From positions 1,698,295 to 1,756,627 of the forward strand of contig NMRA01000017.1 in the NCBI GenBank assembly GCA_002633005.1: a stretch of 58,333 nucleotides of DNA, read 5' to 3'. Of this stretch, positions 1 to 13,000 are shown one piece after another. How positions within the stretch are numbered: position 1 is the first letter of the stretch; every line of letters begins with the position of its first letter. Made by a program: the position numbers and the translations under genes. Source of the stretch: Phoronis australis (lineage: Eukaryota; Phoronida; Phoronidae). Below the pieces are notes generated by a model that saw only the letters and a list, made by a program, of their open reading frames with translations, was not told the origin of the DNA and did no database searches.

Positions 1-444
1 GGTGTTATAAATAATGTAAATTTTAGTGACTCTGATTCATGGTGGAGAAAAGTAAATAAACTCCCCTTCAATTGTACAAAAGATACAAAATTGCGTTGGT
101 TTCAATACCGCTTAATTCACAGAATATTGCCAACTAATAGTTATTTACATAAAATTAAAATAAAAACAAGTGATTTATGCTCTTTCTGTGGTGAACACAG
201 TGAAACTTTTCTCCATCTGTTTTGGGAATGTCGTCTTGTCTCCGTTTTCTGGCTCCTGTTTACTGACTGGTTAAAACAAACATATCATGTAAATTTTCAT
301 GTGGACAAGATAGCAGTGTTTTTTGGTTTTTTGGGAAACATTCAGTCGGAAAATTGTAATATTAATTTGCTGATCATGCTAGCAAAAAATTACATATTTA
401 GCCAAAAGTTTGTTAAAAAAATCTTAATTTCCAATTGTTCATAA
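1..444 (+). pseudogene. LINE ORF2 C-terminal fragment with RT zinc-binding motif
   Basis: The frame is open from base 1 with no start codon in the window. It contains LRWFQYRLIHRILPTN followed by a CSFCGE...HLFWEC pattern, that is C-x2-C-x7-H-x4-C, the zinc-binding region found C-terminal to reverse transcriptase in L1/Tx1-type and related LINEs. The frame stops early after ILISNCS, and similarity seems to continue in another frame, so the copy is probably frameshifted and dead. This is not a host gene. Family assignment rests on motif recognition only. Confidence 0.7.
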
Positions 445-610
445 ACTTTATTAAATTACATCCTGAAGGAAATACGGTACTTGTTGAGTAATGATTTAAT
501 GTTATCTTTTGTAAACGATGTATAGTATATTGTTTGATTTGACTTGTAATTATCATGCTAGAGCAAAATAAAAAACTTCAAATGAAAAAAAAAAAGATAA
601 AAAAAAAACA
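1..610 (+). mobile_element. 3' end of a non-LTR retrotransposon (LINE), truncated by the window edge
   Basis: An open frame from base 1 to the stop at 442-444 is followed by an AT-rich 3' UTR and an A-rich tail at about 583-610. The protein end has the zinc-knuckle arrangement that follows reverse transcriptase in many LINEs, so this is the 3' end of an element on the plus strand. A different repeat begins right after the tail, which fixes the 3' boundary. The RT domain itself would lie left of the window. Confidence 0.75.
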
Positions 611-1196
611 AGCACGCGCTAAGGCCTACATACATATTTATGTAGGCCTGCTACGCTGGCAAATGAACTCAGATGACATGCACGCGCTCGCTCACTCGTC
701 GCACATCTGCAGACTAACTTCAAAACAAACGTCACATGACAACAACATGTGTGTTCGTCCAGGTTTTTCTCGTGTTGTGGGTTGTGATCTAGCACACATT
801 TGGACTCAATCTGCATTTAATCCCGACACCATATGAACTAAGACATTTTAGGGACCCTTTCTGGAAAACTTAAGGAGGATTTCAGGTAATTTGTTGAGTC
901 GAAACTGTATTTTTATTCCAGAATTTAAGTTGCCCTATCGATGATCGCGAGGCAGCGATGCATCAGTCAGCAAGTTTTTGCCCTGGGATTTCAGCACAAT
1001 TTTTTGAAAAAAGATCGTAACTTAACAACGAAATTTGATAGCAATGCACCATAGTGCATAAATTTGATGAATCCTAGCTTCTGATATCACCCATTTCGGA
1101 GACCGGGTTTCAACCGTCTTGGGCTACAATAAGCACCCCTCCTTCCGAAACAAATTTTTCTAAGCACCCTGGGCGCTTATTAGGGGGTCGGAATAC
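605..1196 (-). mobile_element. Partial inverted copy of the GCCC-ended TIR element family
   Basis: Read on the minus strand this matches the left part of the element at 37234-38722: the GGGCGCTTA subterminal words (1143-1196), the 'aaatcccagggcaaaaactTgctg' region, the CACGTGACGTTTGTTTTGAAG word and the GCGAGCACGTGC word, all in the same order. It begins directly after the LINE tail. A near-perfect palindrome around GGCCTACAT...ATGTAGGCC lies at 623-650. No coding content is recognisable. Confidence 0.55.
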
Positions 1197-2413
1197 AGTA
1201 GCCATAATAGATGGTGACATCAACGCACGAAATGATGATTTTTATTGACATAACCAGCAAGTTTTTGGTGACAGTCACAGGCTTTCAAGCAGTTTTAGGT
1301 AAAAAGCAGGAAAGAAGTAGGACACATTTTTGAAAAAAGTAGGTAGGAAAAAATAGGAACAAGAGCTGGCGTTCAGGAATAGTTTTCATCAATAATTACC
1401 AATGACGTTCACCTCATGTCACAGGCAGTACTCACCATTAGTTGGAGAGCTAGCAGGATTTTATTCACACTTTTGAGTACAAAAGGTTTGACGGAGTAAT
1501 TCTATTGCATGTCATCTACCAATGAAAGAAAGGAGCTTTCGTCGCTGGGGGGTACAAAAGAGGACCCAAAAATCCATTTAATCAAATCCTGAGGTCAACA
1601 TTTGTTTCAAGTTTATTTTATTCAAATCATCACTCAAATTAAAATGATGCAACTTAAGACGCGTAAATGCCTAGGGTTATTAACTAAAGGGCCTACTAAC
1701 TAACAACCAATTAACGATTTATTTAAAATTTTAGGTGCAACAAAAATTCTTTTTCCAAAAGATAGCTTAGACATCATATCCACAGTTTTTTCCTGGGGTT
1801 TGCAGAAAAGATGGGGGTGTTTGGACCCCTGGGATAAGAAGACCCTCAAAAATGAACTAATTAAAGAGCAAATACAAAATTCTTGATTACTACTATGGAT
1901 AAAACATTATTTCAAACGAACAAAAATACGACTATTGACCTGGAAAATTCTTGTGTAATTGATTAAGACACTTGTTAATTAACGGGCAATTAACGATTTA
2001 TTTAAACTTTTAAGTGCAACAAAAAGTCTTTATCGTAATCTATTTTGCCCGGGATACGCCACGAGCTATGTTGCAGAGTAAAACAAGAGGAGCATTGCGA
2101 ATATTGTCATTTATTATGACATGAATAGATTAAACTAACAAAGACTCTGCATTTAATTTTTTCAAAAGATATTTTAATAATTTTGGACACCATATCCCAT
2201 CTTACGATTTTAGCTAAGGTTTGCAGATAAGACTTGGGTGTTTTGACCCGAAGGGATGAGAAGACCCCAAAAATGAAATTGCATAAAAGAGGAAATATGA
2301 CAATTTTAGTTACTAGTATGGATACAACAAATTATTTCAAATACATGTGATGATATGACCAATTTACTCTCACATACAACAAAAACGTATATACCAAGTT
2401 AAGATAAATCTGG

Positions 2414-3741
2414 CAGGGCTCAACACTAACGGTTGCCCGATTGCCCGTGTACATGTAGATTTTGCGTCGGGCAAGTGGAATTTGAAAAGTACTTGCCCGT
2501 TGGGCAAGTTAAAAAGCTAGCCGCATAGGCAAGTAGATCCTAAGATTGTCTGCTCGACATTTGCTCCAAAGTAACGAACCCCGACATAAGCCTAAAAACC
2601 GTCGAAAAAGCCCCTGTGGCCGTCAAAGAAACTCCCGTCTTTGAATGAGCTCAGAAAGGAAAATAGAATGTGTGTGATGCAGCGTGCACAGATGACGCTC
2701 GCGGTCAAATCCTTTCGATTCTCTGAACGTGCCCTGCAGTTTCTGAATAAGTTGTCATGTGATACTACTGATCGTCTGCACTCTGGCAAAACGTCTAAAC
2801 ATTGGTTTAGTTGCAAAAAAACGAGTTCAGGAAGAATCAAAGCAATAATACGAAACAAAAAGAGTGCGGGGATGGGTTCCGTCATGGGAAATTAGGTTTT
2901 CTGGCCTGCGAGACAGTGAACAAGGGATGACATTTGATTTTTGCCGGCGTTTACCCATGTACAGCTGGAAGCAAGGCGTTCGTCAGCGGATGTAAGTCAT
3001 ACAGATAAGCGCAAAAGCTGAAAAGTGAATGATTGACGACCTATTTTGTACACTACACAGCAGTTTAAAAGGCCTGGTATTTATTCAGGGGGAATTTCAA
3101 AGGACATTCTTATGAATTCCCGGCTCCCGGTGGTGACTCCCGAAAGAAGAGGAATACGGTCTTCGGGATTGCCGCTCTGAAGTCTGGTCTATCTATTTTT
3201 CAAAAATGTAATTATTTATTGAAAATAAAAGTATATGTGGCATTATTATATGTTAAAATTTGATTTTAATTTAATACAAGCTACCGTTGACCAAAACTGT
3301 GCAAGATTTTTACGGATAGCAAAAAGTGAAATTCAGGTTAGCAACAACTCAAGTTTAATGCATGAGGGCGTATAAACTAATGAATACACAGAAGTGTCTA
3401 GAGTTCAGGCCCTAGCTCATTTCGGCGCCTGTGAACATGTGACAATGGTTCAGATACCATAGTTACTCTTCTAATTTGTCTCTCTAGTGTTTTGACACAC
3501 CTTATAAATAAATGTTCTATAAGAAGAATCGTTAAAAAATAGCAACTCGTGTATATAGCGTGCACAACACAAGAGGAGGCTCAGCACAGGCAGCCCTACA
3601 GTAACACATTACCTAGGTGTGCACGTGCACGGTGCTATTTGGGATTGTACTTGGGGCAAGTGAATTCGTTGTTCGGGCAAGTAAAAATTTCAACTACTTG
3701 CCCATTGGGCAAGTGGCTTAAAAAGTTAATGCTGAGCCGTG
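2414..3741. mobile_element. hAT-like non-autonomous element, 1328 bp
   Basis: The left end is CAGGGCTCAACACTAAC and the right end, inverted, is CACGGCTCAGCATTAAC. The CAGGG start is the hallmark of hAT ends. Both subterminal regions carry CTTGCCC(A/G)TTGGGCAAGT inverted words, likely transposase-binding repeats. The element is flanked flush by the 5-bp direct repeat TCTGG (2409-2413 and 3742-3746). No transposase frame is recognisable. It sits inside the long-TIR element and is therefore the younger insertion. Confidence 0.65.
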
Positions 3742-3962
3742 TCTGGGGTAACTAAATAAGCTGGCTTCAAATTAAATCTGAAGCATATCTAGTACCAACA
3801 ATTGTGATGCATGACACAGTGAAATACTGTTCCACTCCATGCTTTTAAGTTTGTCAAATGGATGCTTAGTGTTGACTCTCGTTTGTAGGTTTTGTCAACT
3901 GTGTTGAGCCGGTGCTTGTTGAGTGGGACAAGTTTCCCTGCTCTGTAAAACACAAACACGGC

Positions 3963-4256
3963 TCACTGAAGCAAAAGCTTTGCCACGATTATATATGGTC
4001 TGTTCTTTCCTTTCCATACAAATGCACAGGTATAGTCATATCCACTGAACGTGTGTAGGACGAGGAGTGCAGCACACATAGCTTGGCCAATCACAGTACC
4101 AATCTTAGTAACATTCAAATAATGCAGATTGACTTGTTTTATAGTCCCAACCTCCACCCATACCGTGGATGTAACTCAATGGTGTAGGAGCAAAACTAGA
4201 ATGTCGTTGTCAGAAGCTCTTATGACCATGCCCCAAGGTGTGGACTTGTCAGCCTC
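3963..4256 (-). pseudogene. Decayed repeat-associated protein with HAFTGCD-like motif
   Basis: On the minus strand the frame reads ASDNDILVLLLHH, one in-frame stop, then about 60 residues including ALLVLHTFSGYDYTCAF and GKGK-like text. This order (D-x-D-hydrophobic-LVLL, then LHxF[ST]GxD[ST]xxAF, then basic residues) recurs in a family of animal repeat-encoded proteins whose usual form is HAFTGCDxTSAF. The conserved Cys is replaced by Tyr, and the stop shows the copy is dead. It lies between the inverted arms of the 1280-5333 element and may be a relic of its gene. Identity is motif-based. Confidence 0.45.
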
Positions 4257-5689
4257 AATCATATGAAGGATGACTCTGGTGTTGGATTCCAATTACAATT
4301 TAGAGATGGAACTGATTCTGTGCATACTTCTCAATCTTCAACGAAGTACCAAGTACACTCTCCCATGCACCCCGAAATACACTTCCCTTCCATCAAGAAG
4401 TGGACTGTAGAAGACGGGAAGGTCTCGTTTCAACGACTCCCTCTCAAAATGTTTCGTGAAGCTTGAGTCTCTTTTCTACTAACCCCAGGAAAAATTGCGT
4501 ATTCAGATGTGGATATGGTGTCCAAGATTGCTAAACTATCTTCTGGGAAAAGTTTTTGTTGCACTTGAAAGTTTCAATAAATCATTAATTGGTAGTTAAT
4601 TGATAAGTGTCTTAATTAATAACCAGGATTTTTTAAGTTGTATTTTTGTTCATTTCAAATATTTTATCCACAGCAGAAATCAGTTCATTTTTGGGGATCT
4701 TGTTATCGAAACACCCCGTCTTATTTGCAAAACCCATGAAAATCGCACCTTAAGATGTGGATATGGTGTTCAGAGTTACTAAACTATCTTTTGGAAAAAG
4801 TTTTTGTTACACTTATAAGTTTAAATAAATCGTTAAGTGGTCATTAATTAGTAGGCCACTTAATAACAGCCGTCTTAAGTTGCATCACTTTAATTTGAGT
4901 GGTGAATGAAATAAAATGTCAACTGAAGCATGTTCCACTTGAAATTTCAATTAAATGGATTATTGGGTCCTCTTTTGGACCCCCCTCCCAGGGACCAAAG
5001 CCCAGAATTGAGATGCCCCTCTCCTTCAATGGTAGGTGATTTACAATATAATTGCACACTTAAAAGTGTGAATAAAGTCCTGCAGGCTCTCCAACTACAT
5101 AGTCTTTTGGTAGCCTCGTCTTTGTTGGAGATCCTTCATGTGCTACTTCTGATAAGCTTAAAACGACTACTCACTTCTCCAAAAACATAACTTAGATTGA
5201 AAGTCTAGAGCAATGAGAAAAAAAGTAGGAAAAGTAGGAAATATTAGGAATTTCAGAAAAAAAGTAGGATAAAGTAGGAACAGGCCAAAAAAGTAGGAAA
5301 AAGTAGGAAAAGTAGGAACGCTCGAAAGCCTTCAGTCATTACAGTTCAGTTGATACATAATATGACTTCTTTGAGAATTACCCAATGGTGTTTTTAGTCT
5401 ACAAAATGACAAAAGTCTGTTTACGTGTTTTAAGATTTTTACAAGTTGCAAACATAGAACAATAGCTCCAAGCATTCTCTTAACCTGCCTCTCAACTACA
5501 CCTGTTTCTTCCCCCTCAAAATGCATTTTGACGGGTACCTGTACTGTCTGTTCTCTACCTGTGTCGCCTGTTTGAGTATGTGTACTGTTTCCTTAAGAAA
5601 TAAACCTAAATGTTGGATAAATATGTTATTTACTTACGTGCTAATTTTAAAGTTCGTGCTGCCATAGACAAACATTTGGGCATACAGAG

Positions 5690-6108
5690 GAAAACGTACA
5701 AAACTAAAATTGCCATAAGGGGGCAAACCAGTAGTCCGATCTGTCCAAAAGCAGACCTGAAAACAGCAAATAAAATGGCCACTAGGAGGTGCAAAGTACC
5801 TCAAATCCGTCCGAAAACGGGAGGATGGCATCATCTCAATAATAGATGCCTAATTGCCAAATTTTAAGAAAATCCGACGATACAGAGATAAACGAAAAAA
5901 AAATCCACTAAAGGGCACACTAAATAGTAATCGGAGAGGTACGAAATTTGTCATCTGTCATCAGCTTCATAGGAACACATCTGCCAAATCTCATCAAGAT
6001 CCTGAGAGGGTTTTAGGAGATATAGCTGCGGATGCCGGATGCCTGGACGCCCAGACAGAGATGACGACAATATGCGACCACATATAAATATGAGGGTGCA
6101 TAAAAATT
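5690..6108 (+). repeat. CTCF-like-motif repeat family, locus 1 (truncated)
   Basis: This copy contains the family words GCCATAAGGGGGCA, GGCCACTAGGAGGTGC and CCACTAAAGGGCAC at about 145-bp intervals. It ends with the family's terminal near-palindrome, CGACCACATATAAATATG...GTGCATAAAAAT. It has diverged from the longer copies and lacks the 5' end (AGAGCAACGC...GTTGAAAT). Confidence 0.7.
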
Positions 6109-6502
6109 AGCTAAGTTATGAAAACAAGACAGCACAAGAAAAGCCAGTCAGTGTTCCCACAAATCCATGAATGCAGTGAAACATTAAGGAACATAACTGA
6201 GTCCCTATTTAGGACTGTTTCATGCAACTGGGCATAAGTCTCTTAAACCCCCACCTGGAACTCATTTCCCCTATTTGCTAATGGTATCCAATATTACATC
6301 ACAATAGTAATTGCTCCCCTTAACGTCAGAATGTTGTTTGTAGACATCTTTTAAGCATGCCATCAAAAGTAATAAAAGATTCAGATCTGGGAAATGGTGT
6401 GAAGGCTGCGCAATCTTGCTGCATCCACATGCCACACTGAGCCAAATTTGGAATGACGAAATTTATAAGCATGTTGACACACAGACAATCACTCGCTCGC
6501 TC

Positions 6503-6575
6503 GCACACTCACACCCAGACACACACCCAGACACACAGGCACACACACACACAGGCACACACGCACACACACACC
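6503..6575. repeat. Imperfect (CA)n microsatellite
   Basis: Interrupted ACACAC tract with CCCAG, GGCAC and CGCAC interruptions. Ordinary simple repeat in the intron downstream of ACMSD exon 8. Confidence 0.9.
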
Positions 6576-6835
6576 TGTAAATGTGTTCCATAATTCTGGA
6601 ACAACCAGTACACATACTTTATGTCTTGGTAACGTGCATCCTAATCAAAATCAATGGGGTTTCATAGCGTATGCTTTCTATAAGTTTGGTGTAGATTAGT
6701 TACTAGCAAATCAGCTGCAAAACATTCAACATTCCATTTAACAAAGCACTTATTGACCAGAAAACCGAGTGAAACCAGTTAGCCAACGTGCCTGAAAATG
6801 GACCAGCTAATCCTAAAACGCAAAAAATGATTTAC

Positions 6836-7008
6836 CTTTCCAACAGTATCAACAAGAAGCTTCAGTGCTTTCTCATCATGGACGAGTGAATCAGTGTAGA
6901 ACTTGCCTAAATAGTTCCGTGGGTTCACTTTGTTATTGATGGCACATAAATCTGGTCGTACATTGAATCCATGCTCAATTCTGCCTATGGTAAATGGAAA
7001 TGCCCCAC
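6836..7008 (-). CDS. ACMSD: ACMSD exon 8 (residues 226-283)
   Basis: 173 bp. It is preceded by an acceptor ending TTGCAACAG and followed by the donor GTAAAT. It begins in phase 1, completing Gly226, and includes GGAFPFTIGR with Arg235 (substrate carboxylate contact in the human enzyme) and FYTDSLVHD. It ends in phase 0 at Lys283, eight residues before the expected metal ligand Asp291. The next exon was not found in the 6.8 kb to the left. Confidence 0.93.
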
Positions 7009-10000
7009 CTGTTGCAAACATAATTAAAGGTGAAACCTACTACATTTAGAACTGTTATCTTAAAACAAAAAAATCTTGCCTCAGAGGTGAAATTTTCACT
7101 TTTTGATTTGACGCAAGGATATAAAATTCATTGCAAAAGAATTTTTACAATATAATTGTAATTTGAGATATGAGCTCAAAATTTGATTCATAATAAAAAA
7201 CATAAAAAAATAGATCACAAAACACTCAACATATCAGCATATCTCTTAGACATATAGTAAAACTGCCAATCAGTAGTTGAAAAGAATTCCAGTCCAAAAA
7301 CTAGTAAGATGTAGTCATTTCCACCTTTGTAATCCAAAAAGCTTTACCCATTAAGCTGGTGAAGTAGTCAATTTCAATTACAATACGCAAAGACGAACTA
7401 ATGCAAAATTCACTCTACCTCCATGTGCAAAACAGACCCGTAGCTTGGGAAATTTTTCAAACACGCCTCCAAAGATCATACAACAGAGGGCAGTAGCGGT
7501 TTCAGCTGGCATCCCTGTAACACAACAAGGTCCCACAACAACATAAACAAAATAACATTTTGAGCTCACTTTAGTTGCATTTACCAAATCTGTGTATTCT
7601 GGTGATGGTAAATTCTGCATTACAATCATGAATTGGAATCTTACTCAAAGCAATGAACACACATACCCACTTAGTTATTATTGTGGGTAGTAAAAATTTT
7701 TTGAAAATGTTGACTGAGCAACATGTTTTATGACGAATAATTCAAGCCAGAAACAGGACAACTGAATTACACTCACTTTTGAAACTGATGGCAGCATTCC
7801 ACCGTAAACTCGCCGGTTAATGCCAATGCCCAGGTAATCGCCCATCCCCGACTTTTGGTCAATTTTCGGTTTAAGCGCCCATTGCTGGTATAATTGCCCA
7901 TCCCCTACTTTGTGCTAAGTTCGACGTAAATGCCCACCTTTTGGGTAATCGCCCATCCTCGACTTACACCTTACAGAACTTACGCTTGAACCCATGCTTT
8001 TGGTCACAGCTTCGTCTCAGACTTTCATGTTTGTGGAAACACGGCATGCTTAAACCTGCGTACAATTGTCTCAAAAAGTACGTTTTTCACCCGACATTTG
8101 TGGAATAATTCAAGCGCAGCAAACATCTTTTTTAAACGTATCAACTGATCTAAAAAACATTTGAGAATTGTTTCGGTAACACCGATATGTCACTCACTGA
8201 GTCGCCAGGTGAGTGGACACGTAACCGTAGTGTAACAGCTATTTTCCGGAAGATTCGGGGTGTAAGGGTGTGAATGTGTTCACTATCAGTGGGTCATTTT
8301 GATTGAAAAAAACACCAATTATGATTAGTTAAATGATTTCTTTTAAAAACAATGCAAGTTTTTTACGGTATTAGAAACTTTTGGAAATTAGTGCCAATAT
8401 TTATCTCTTGATGATGCTATGTAACCTGTTTCATGAATAGATAGTTCCAGACTAAATGTCTTCGATGACAGCCGGTATATTACGCAGCGTGCGCTTCGTG
8501 GCCGCGTGCCAACACTGATAGATTTTTTATTAATCTTCGATTCACGGTTTTCACGTGTACAAAGAACTTCGGATTCCTGTTGAGGCCGTAGAAGATCTGT
8601 ACCGGAAAGAAACAATGCAATCCCATTCCACATACGTTAATCAATCCCAATAGCCTCTGCGCACCCCAATTTCTGGACATGCGCAATCGTTAAATCGATT
8701 CGGTTGCAACTCCGCTATTACCCATCCCCATCTCAGGGTTTCACAACTTAAGCGCCCAGGGTGTTAACCCGCGAGTTTACGGTATTATGTTAGGACACCA
8801 GTTATTTTTCTTCCTCTTCCGGATTTTGACAAGGACTGGTTTGTATGCTCAGTTCTTCAATACATCAAACTCATGACCTTTAATTTCCATATATCACCGA
8901 GCATTATTAAGCAAAAATAGTGTTCTCCCATCTCATTTTTGTACTTACTTAATCTAAACAGTTAATCCATACAAAAATTTTGGAAAAAGAACCAAATCTA
9001 CACCATAAAATTGAAAAATGGCACACATCTCAGCCACACGTCTCCACTATCCACGTTACATTGACTACTCGGGAACTGAAGTATAATTGAATGTAAATTG
9101 CAATCCTGTTAACTTATGCTGCTTGAAAATATGGGACAAGTCACTACAGACTGTAAACTTGGCTTCTTCTCCATTTGCCCTGTTTAGTTTGCTAAAAATG
9201 AAAACTGAATTATGCCTTTTACACTTAGTGCAATTGGTCTACAACTTTTCATAATGGGAGTAAGATTCTTTTGATTACAAAAGAAGGTTAGAGAGTTGAA
9301 ACCTTTCACGACTCTAGAAATTGCTTAGACGTTTATTGGGGTTAGCTAAGCCTAAAATTGTGACTGATGCATGAATACATGTGACTTGAGTTGCCAGCTC
9401 TTTGGTCATGGTAATGTTTTCAAACTCTGAAACACTTCGGTTTAGAATTCAATATTGACAGCATAATAGGACAAAGTTGAAATTGTTTGGAGGCCTGTAT
9501 TTACCAACAAGCCAGGGTAACCAATAGTTCTTCATGCGACCATCTAACTGCATATCCCACGGGTGGACAAATATAGCACAATCTAACTCCTCGGCAGCCT
9601 AAAACAGACAACAAATTATCAAACTTGAAACAACACCAACACGGAGCATTGAAATGTACCCACAAATGCACCGCAAACGGTGTGCTTCTATTGCTGTTCA
9701 TTTGGAACATAAAAATGGCCACAGGATGATGCAAAATACGACAAATTCATCTGAAAACTGGTATGTGTCATCAAAGCTATTTACCAAATTTCATTAAAAG
9801 CCATCGAGGAATTTCTGAGAAACCGAGGAAAATGCAACTAGGAGGCTATAGGCGCAAAAAAACGCAACTGTCACTAAAAAGCACCACAGTAGATTAAGTC
9901 ATCGCAAAATCATCGTCAGACTTCCTCTTCATATTAGGAAGATAGATGCCAATTTCCACAGCCATCCTTAGAGTGGCTTGGTTATCACAGGGGTAGACAG

Positions 10001-13000
10001 CAAATAACAAGACTCGAAAACACTAAAAATGCCCAACCGAAAACCTGAGGATAGCATCAGCTCACAAATAGATGCCTGTCTGCCAAATTTTATGAAAATC
10101 TGTTGACGACCTCTGAAGACGCAGAGGTGAACGTAAAAAACCAAAAATTACCACTGGGGGACACACCGGTAGTCCAACTTTTCAATAATGCGTCCACATA
10201 TAAATATGTGGGCGCATAAAAATGTTTTTAAATACAATGCCTATATACAGCTCAATGCCCTACCCGATGACTGAGTTTCACAATTCAAATGCTTCAGACG
10301 ATAACTTAGATGGATATTTGTACTTTTCGACTCAAATTCACACGTTTTAACAAACATGCAATATCGAGACTTATTCCCAGACAATTGCCATCTAACTTCA
10401 GTTTGTTCAGTTACTTCAGAAAATTCTGTGGTCTGACAGTAAATATATTTAAAACTTAAAAACACTAATAAAAGTAAAGCAATAGAAACCCTACGAACGT
10501 GTAATTGTCAGACTGCTTACACACAATGCAAAAACTCACAGCAAATACTGGTTGCAGTTCAGGAGCATCCAAGTTCCAGTCATTGATATGAGAGCCTATT
10601 TGTATTCCAGGAAAACCTGTGCAAAAGTAATTGCATATTTAGTTAATTAGTTCGAGTGATAAGCAACAGCTTCATTGACAAGACAGATATTATGTACAGA
10701 AATATTGCAAACTGATACAAGTATAACACCAGACAATAGGGCTGCCCTGGACTACACTGCGATAGAACTCTTCTGTCCAGGAGATAAGAAAGCGCATGAC
10801 ACAGTTTTGGAAATCAGGCACATTTTTGTGTCTCTCATTGATGTTGGGAAGGGGAAGAATTTGAGATCATGCATCTACGGGTATTTCACATCCAGTTTAT
10901 TTAACTTTTTCACGCTGGAGTTGCAGCCCACAGCACAGCAGCGATACTTCGAAAGCATTGGAAGGACACACAGAGAAATGCAACCACGAAAAACTTGCAC
11001 AGAATCAAACAACAAGTAACATGTGAAACTCCAGTGGCACAAAAACAAGCCAGCAAATGTGCCCGACATGCTTACGGCATTGTGGGTAAATATAGCGAGA
11101 TTAGAGTGTCGCTATGTAATCTGGGACGGATGAATTAGCAACCTGTAATGCCTTTTATCAGGAAGAGATAACCAGGAAGGGACAACTGTTTTCAAACGTG
11201 ATTTCAAAAGTAAACGTTCAAGTTACATGAAATCCAAGCATAGTGTTTGAAAGGTTAACTCTTAAAGACCCTACATAACGGCCAAATGACTTTTGAACAT
11301 CTGTATCATTGATCGACACAAACATATCATCCCTCCCTTTACTCCTGACATTAGCTAATTACGCCAATTACTATCATGCGACCCCATCATGAACCCCATT
11401 TAGCGCTGAAAAAAAATTTAGATGGCGCTCGTTCTAATTGACGCAAATGACGTCATCGTTGGTACCCAAGACATATCGAACAGTCCGTTGCCACAGGAAG
11501 CTTACCTTACGGTGTCTGGTGCATATTTCAAGTCACAGATTTTCAAAATTACAACTGTTAGAGACAACCAAGCTCAAACACTATACGACACTTATCTCGA
11601 CACTTCCACGTGCATGTAATATCCTACAACTCACTGTCCCTTGATAGTTTAGCGTCGCCGAAGACATTAGCGCGTTCTCGGTGGGGACCACCATCAGTCT
11701 AACACCAAATGCTTATTCACAAAGACGTCGGGGTTTAACGAACAGATTTAACGAACAGGGTCCCTGCGTGCATTGGGGGGCAGGTTTGCAATGAATGGAG
11801 ATTTGTCGGACCCACGGCGACATCCTGGCGGAAAGCGTGTACCGGAGAATTAATTTTTTTGTAGTCGCTCCGTGATAATTACGGGATTATGTCGGGGAGT
11901 AAGTCGGCGTTACACATCTCAACGAAGCGAAAGGCTCACTTGCAGCATAATGAAAAACAATGACCCGAGACTTTTCGCACTTGGGTCAGAAAAGTATAAT
12001 GCCTTAATGCAATGGACGGACGTTCAATGAAAAGTACTGCGAAATGGAAGATTAAGAAAATGTAGAAACGTTTGGATGGATTAGCGTCGCGTATGTTCAA
12101 GCCAGAGGAATCCGGGTAAAGTAAAAAAGGGAAACTTAACAGCCAATTGTCACGGAACTCGCTACGGACTGTCATTTGTAGACAAAGGCAATTTACACAA
12201 GGCATACGAGACTTAACAAGTAACCGACGCAGCTAGCTGCACGCCGATTAGTGAGACCTGCAGGAAAATCCAAGCGATTGAGATAGAAACAAAATATTGA
12301 CCAAAAAGGACAAAGTTAGCGCTGCGAATAGGTTGTCATATGTAAACTATTGTTCGATTTGAAAGACCAATTGCACAAGGCATTTTATACTTTGAAGTCA
12401 GGGAAATACGCCGTTCCCGTCATAGCGACAACCCATCGACATGCTGACTGCACACTATTTTTAGTGCGTGCCTCCAAAGTGTACCCAAAGCCGTACTGCC
12501 CGACGTTCACGTGCGGGGTTTGTAAGTACACTCTTTTCCGATGTTAATTTCAAAGAATGTGCCACAAGACTCAAGTTGAATCAGCGCTATCTTATGGTCA
12601 CATGCATTCGAGTATATGCTACACCCAAGCTTTTAATCGAGCCAAGCTAGTGCAATATTTAGAACGGCCGCCGTACTCTTTTGATGTGCGACTTGGGAGG
12701 TGTGCACCTCTACAGTCCCACCGCTGAAGTACATGATACATTGGCTGCAACATGTGAGTGACAGATGACTCATATACTGGGGAACCCAATGGTCGTCCGC
12801 CTAAGCATAAAACCGACTTGCTGTTGTACTCACCGAATTATTCCACTTCAAAGTTATGATCTGAATAGGATTCGATTTAACTCTCACAGATATACCGCAT
12901 TCATCGATTCGGAAGTTTTCTTTAATTTGTGCCGAGTTATTTCAAATGTGCACTGCCTTCGGCAGCCATTTTATTNNNNNNNNNNNNNNNNNNNNNNNNN

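Larger units (their letters stand above)
1280..5333. mobile_element. About 4.05-kb DNA element with ~0.85-1.1-kb imperfect inverted arms
   Basis: Left arm (about 1280-2400) and right arm (about 4480-5333) are inverted copies at roughly 80% by eye. The outer ends read AGGCTTTCAAGC and, inverted, AAGGCTTTCGAGCG, followed by a run of AGTAGGAAA words. Further in, both arms carry the CTCAAATTAAA(A/G)TGATGCAAC block and tandem ~300-bp blocks containing 'ttaacgatttatttaaa'. A hAT-like element (2414-3741) is inserted inside. A decayed minus-strand coding fragment (3963-4256) is the only candidate for its original gene. The superfamily is not recognised and no clear target duplication was found. Confidence 0.6.

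Noticed and set aside
4263-4466. Plus-strand frame of 67 codons with protein-like composition
   Set aside because: The opposite strand of the same region carries a better supported relic (DxD...LVLL, LHxFSGxD), so this is more likely its shadow or chance.
6503-6575. CRISPR-like or regulatory array in the CA-rich tract
   Set aside because: It is an ordinary interrupted dinucleotide repeat in a eukaryotic intron.
10675-11019. 114-codon plus-strand frame in ACMSD intron 4
   Set aside because: No recognisable domain, no splice context, and such lengths occur by chance in 2 kb of intron.
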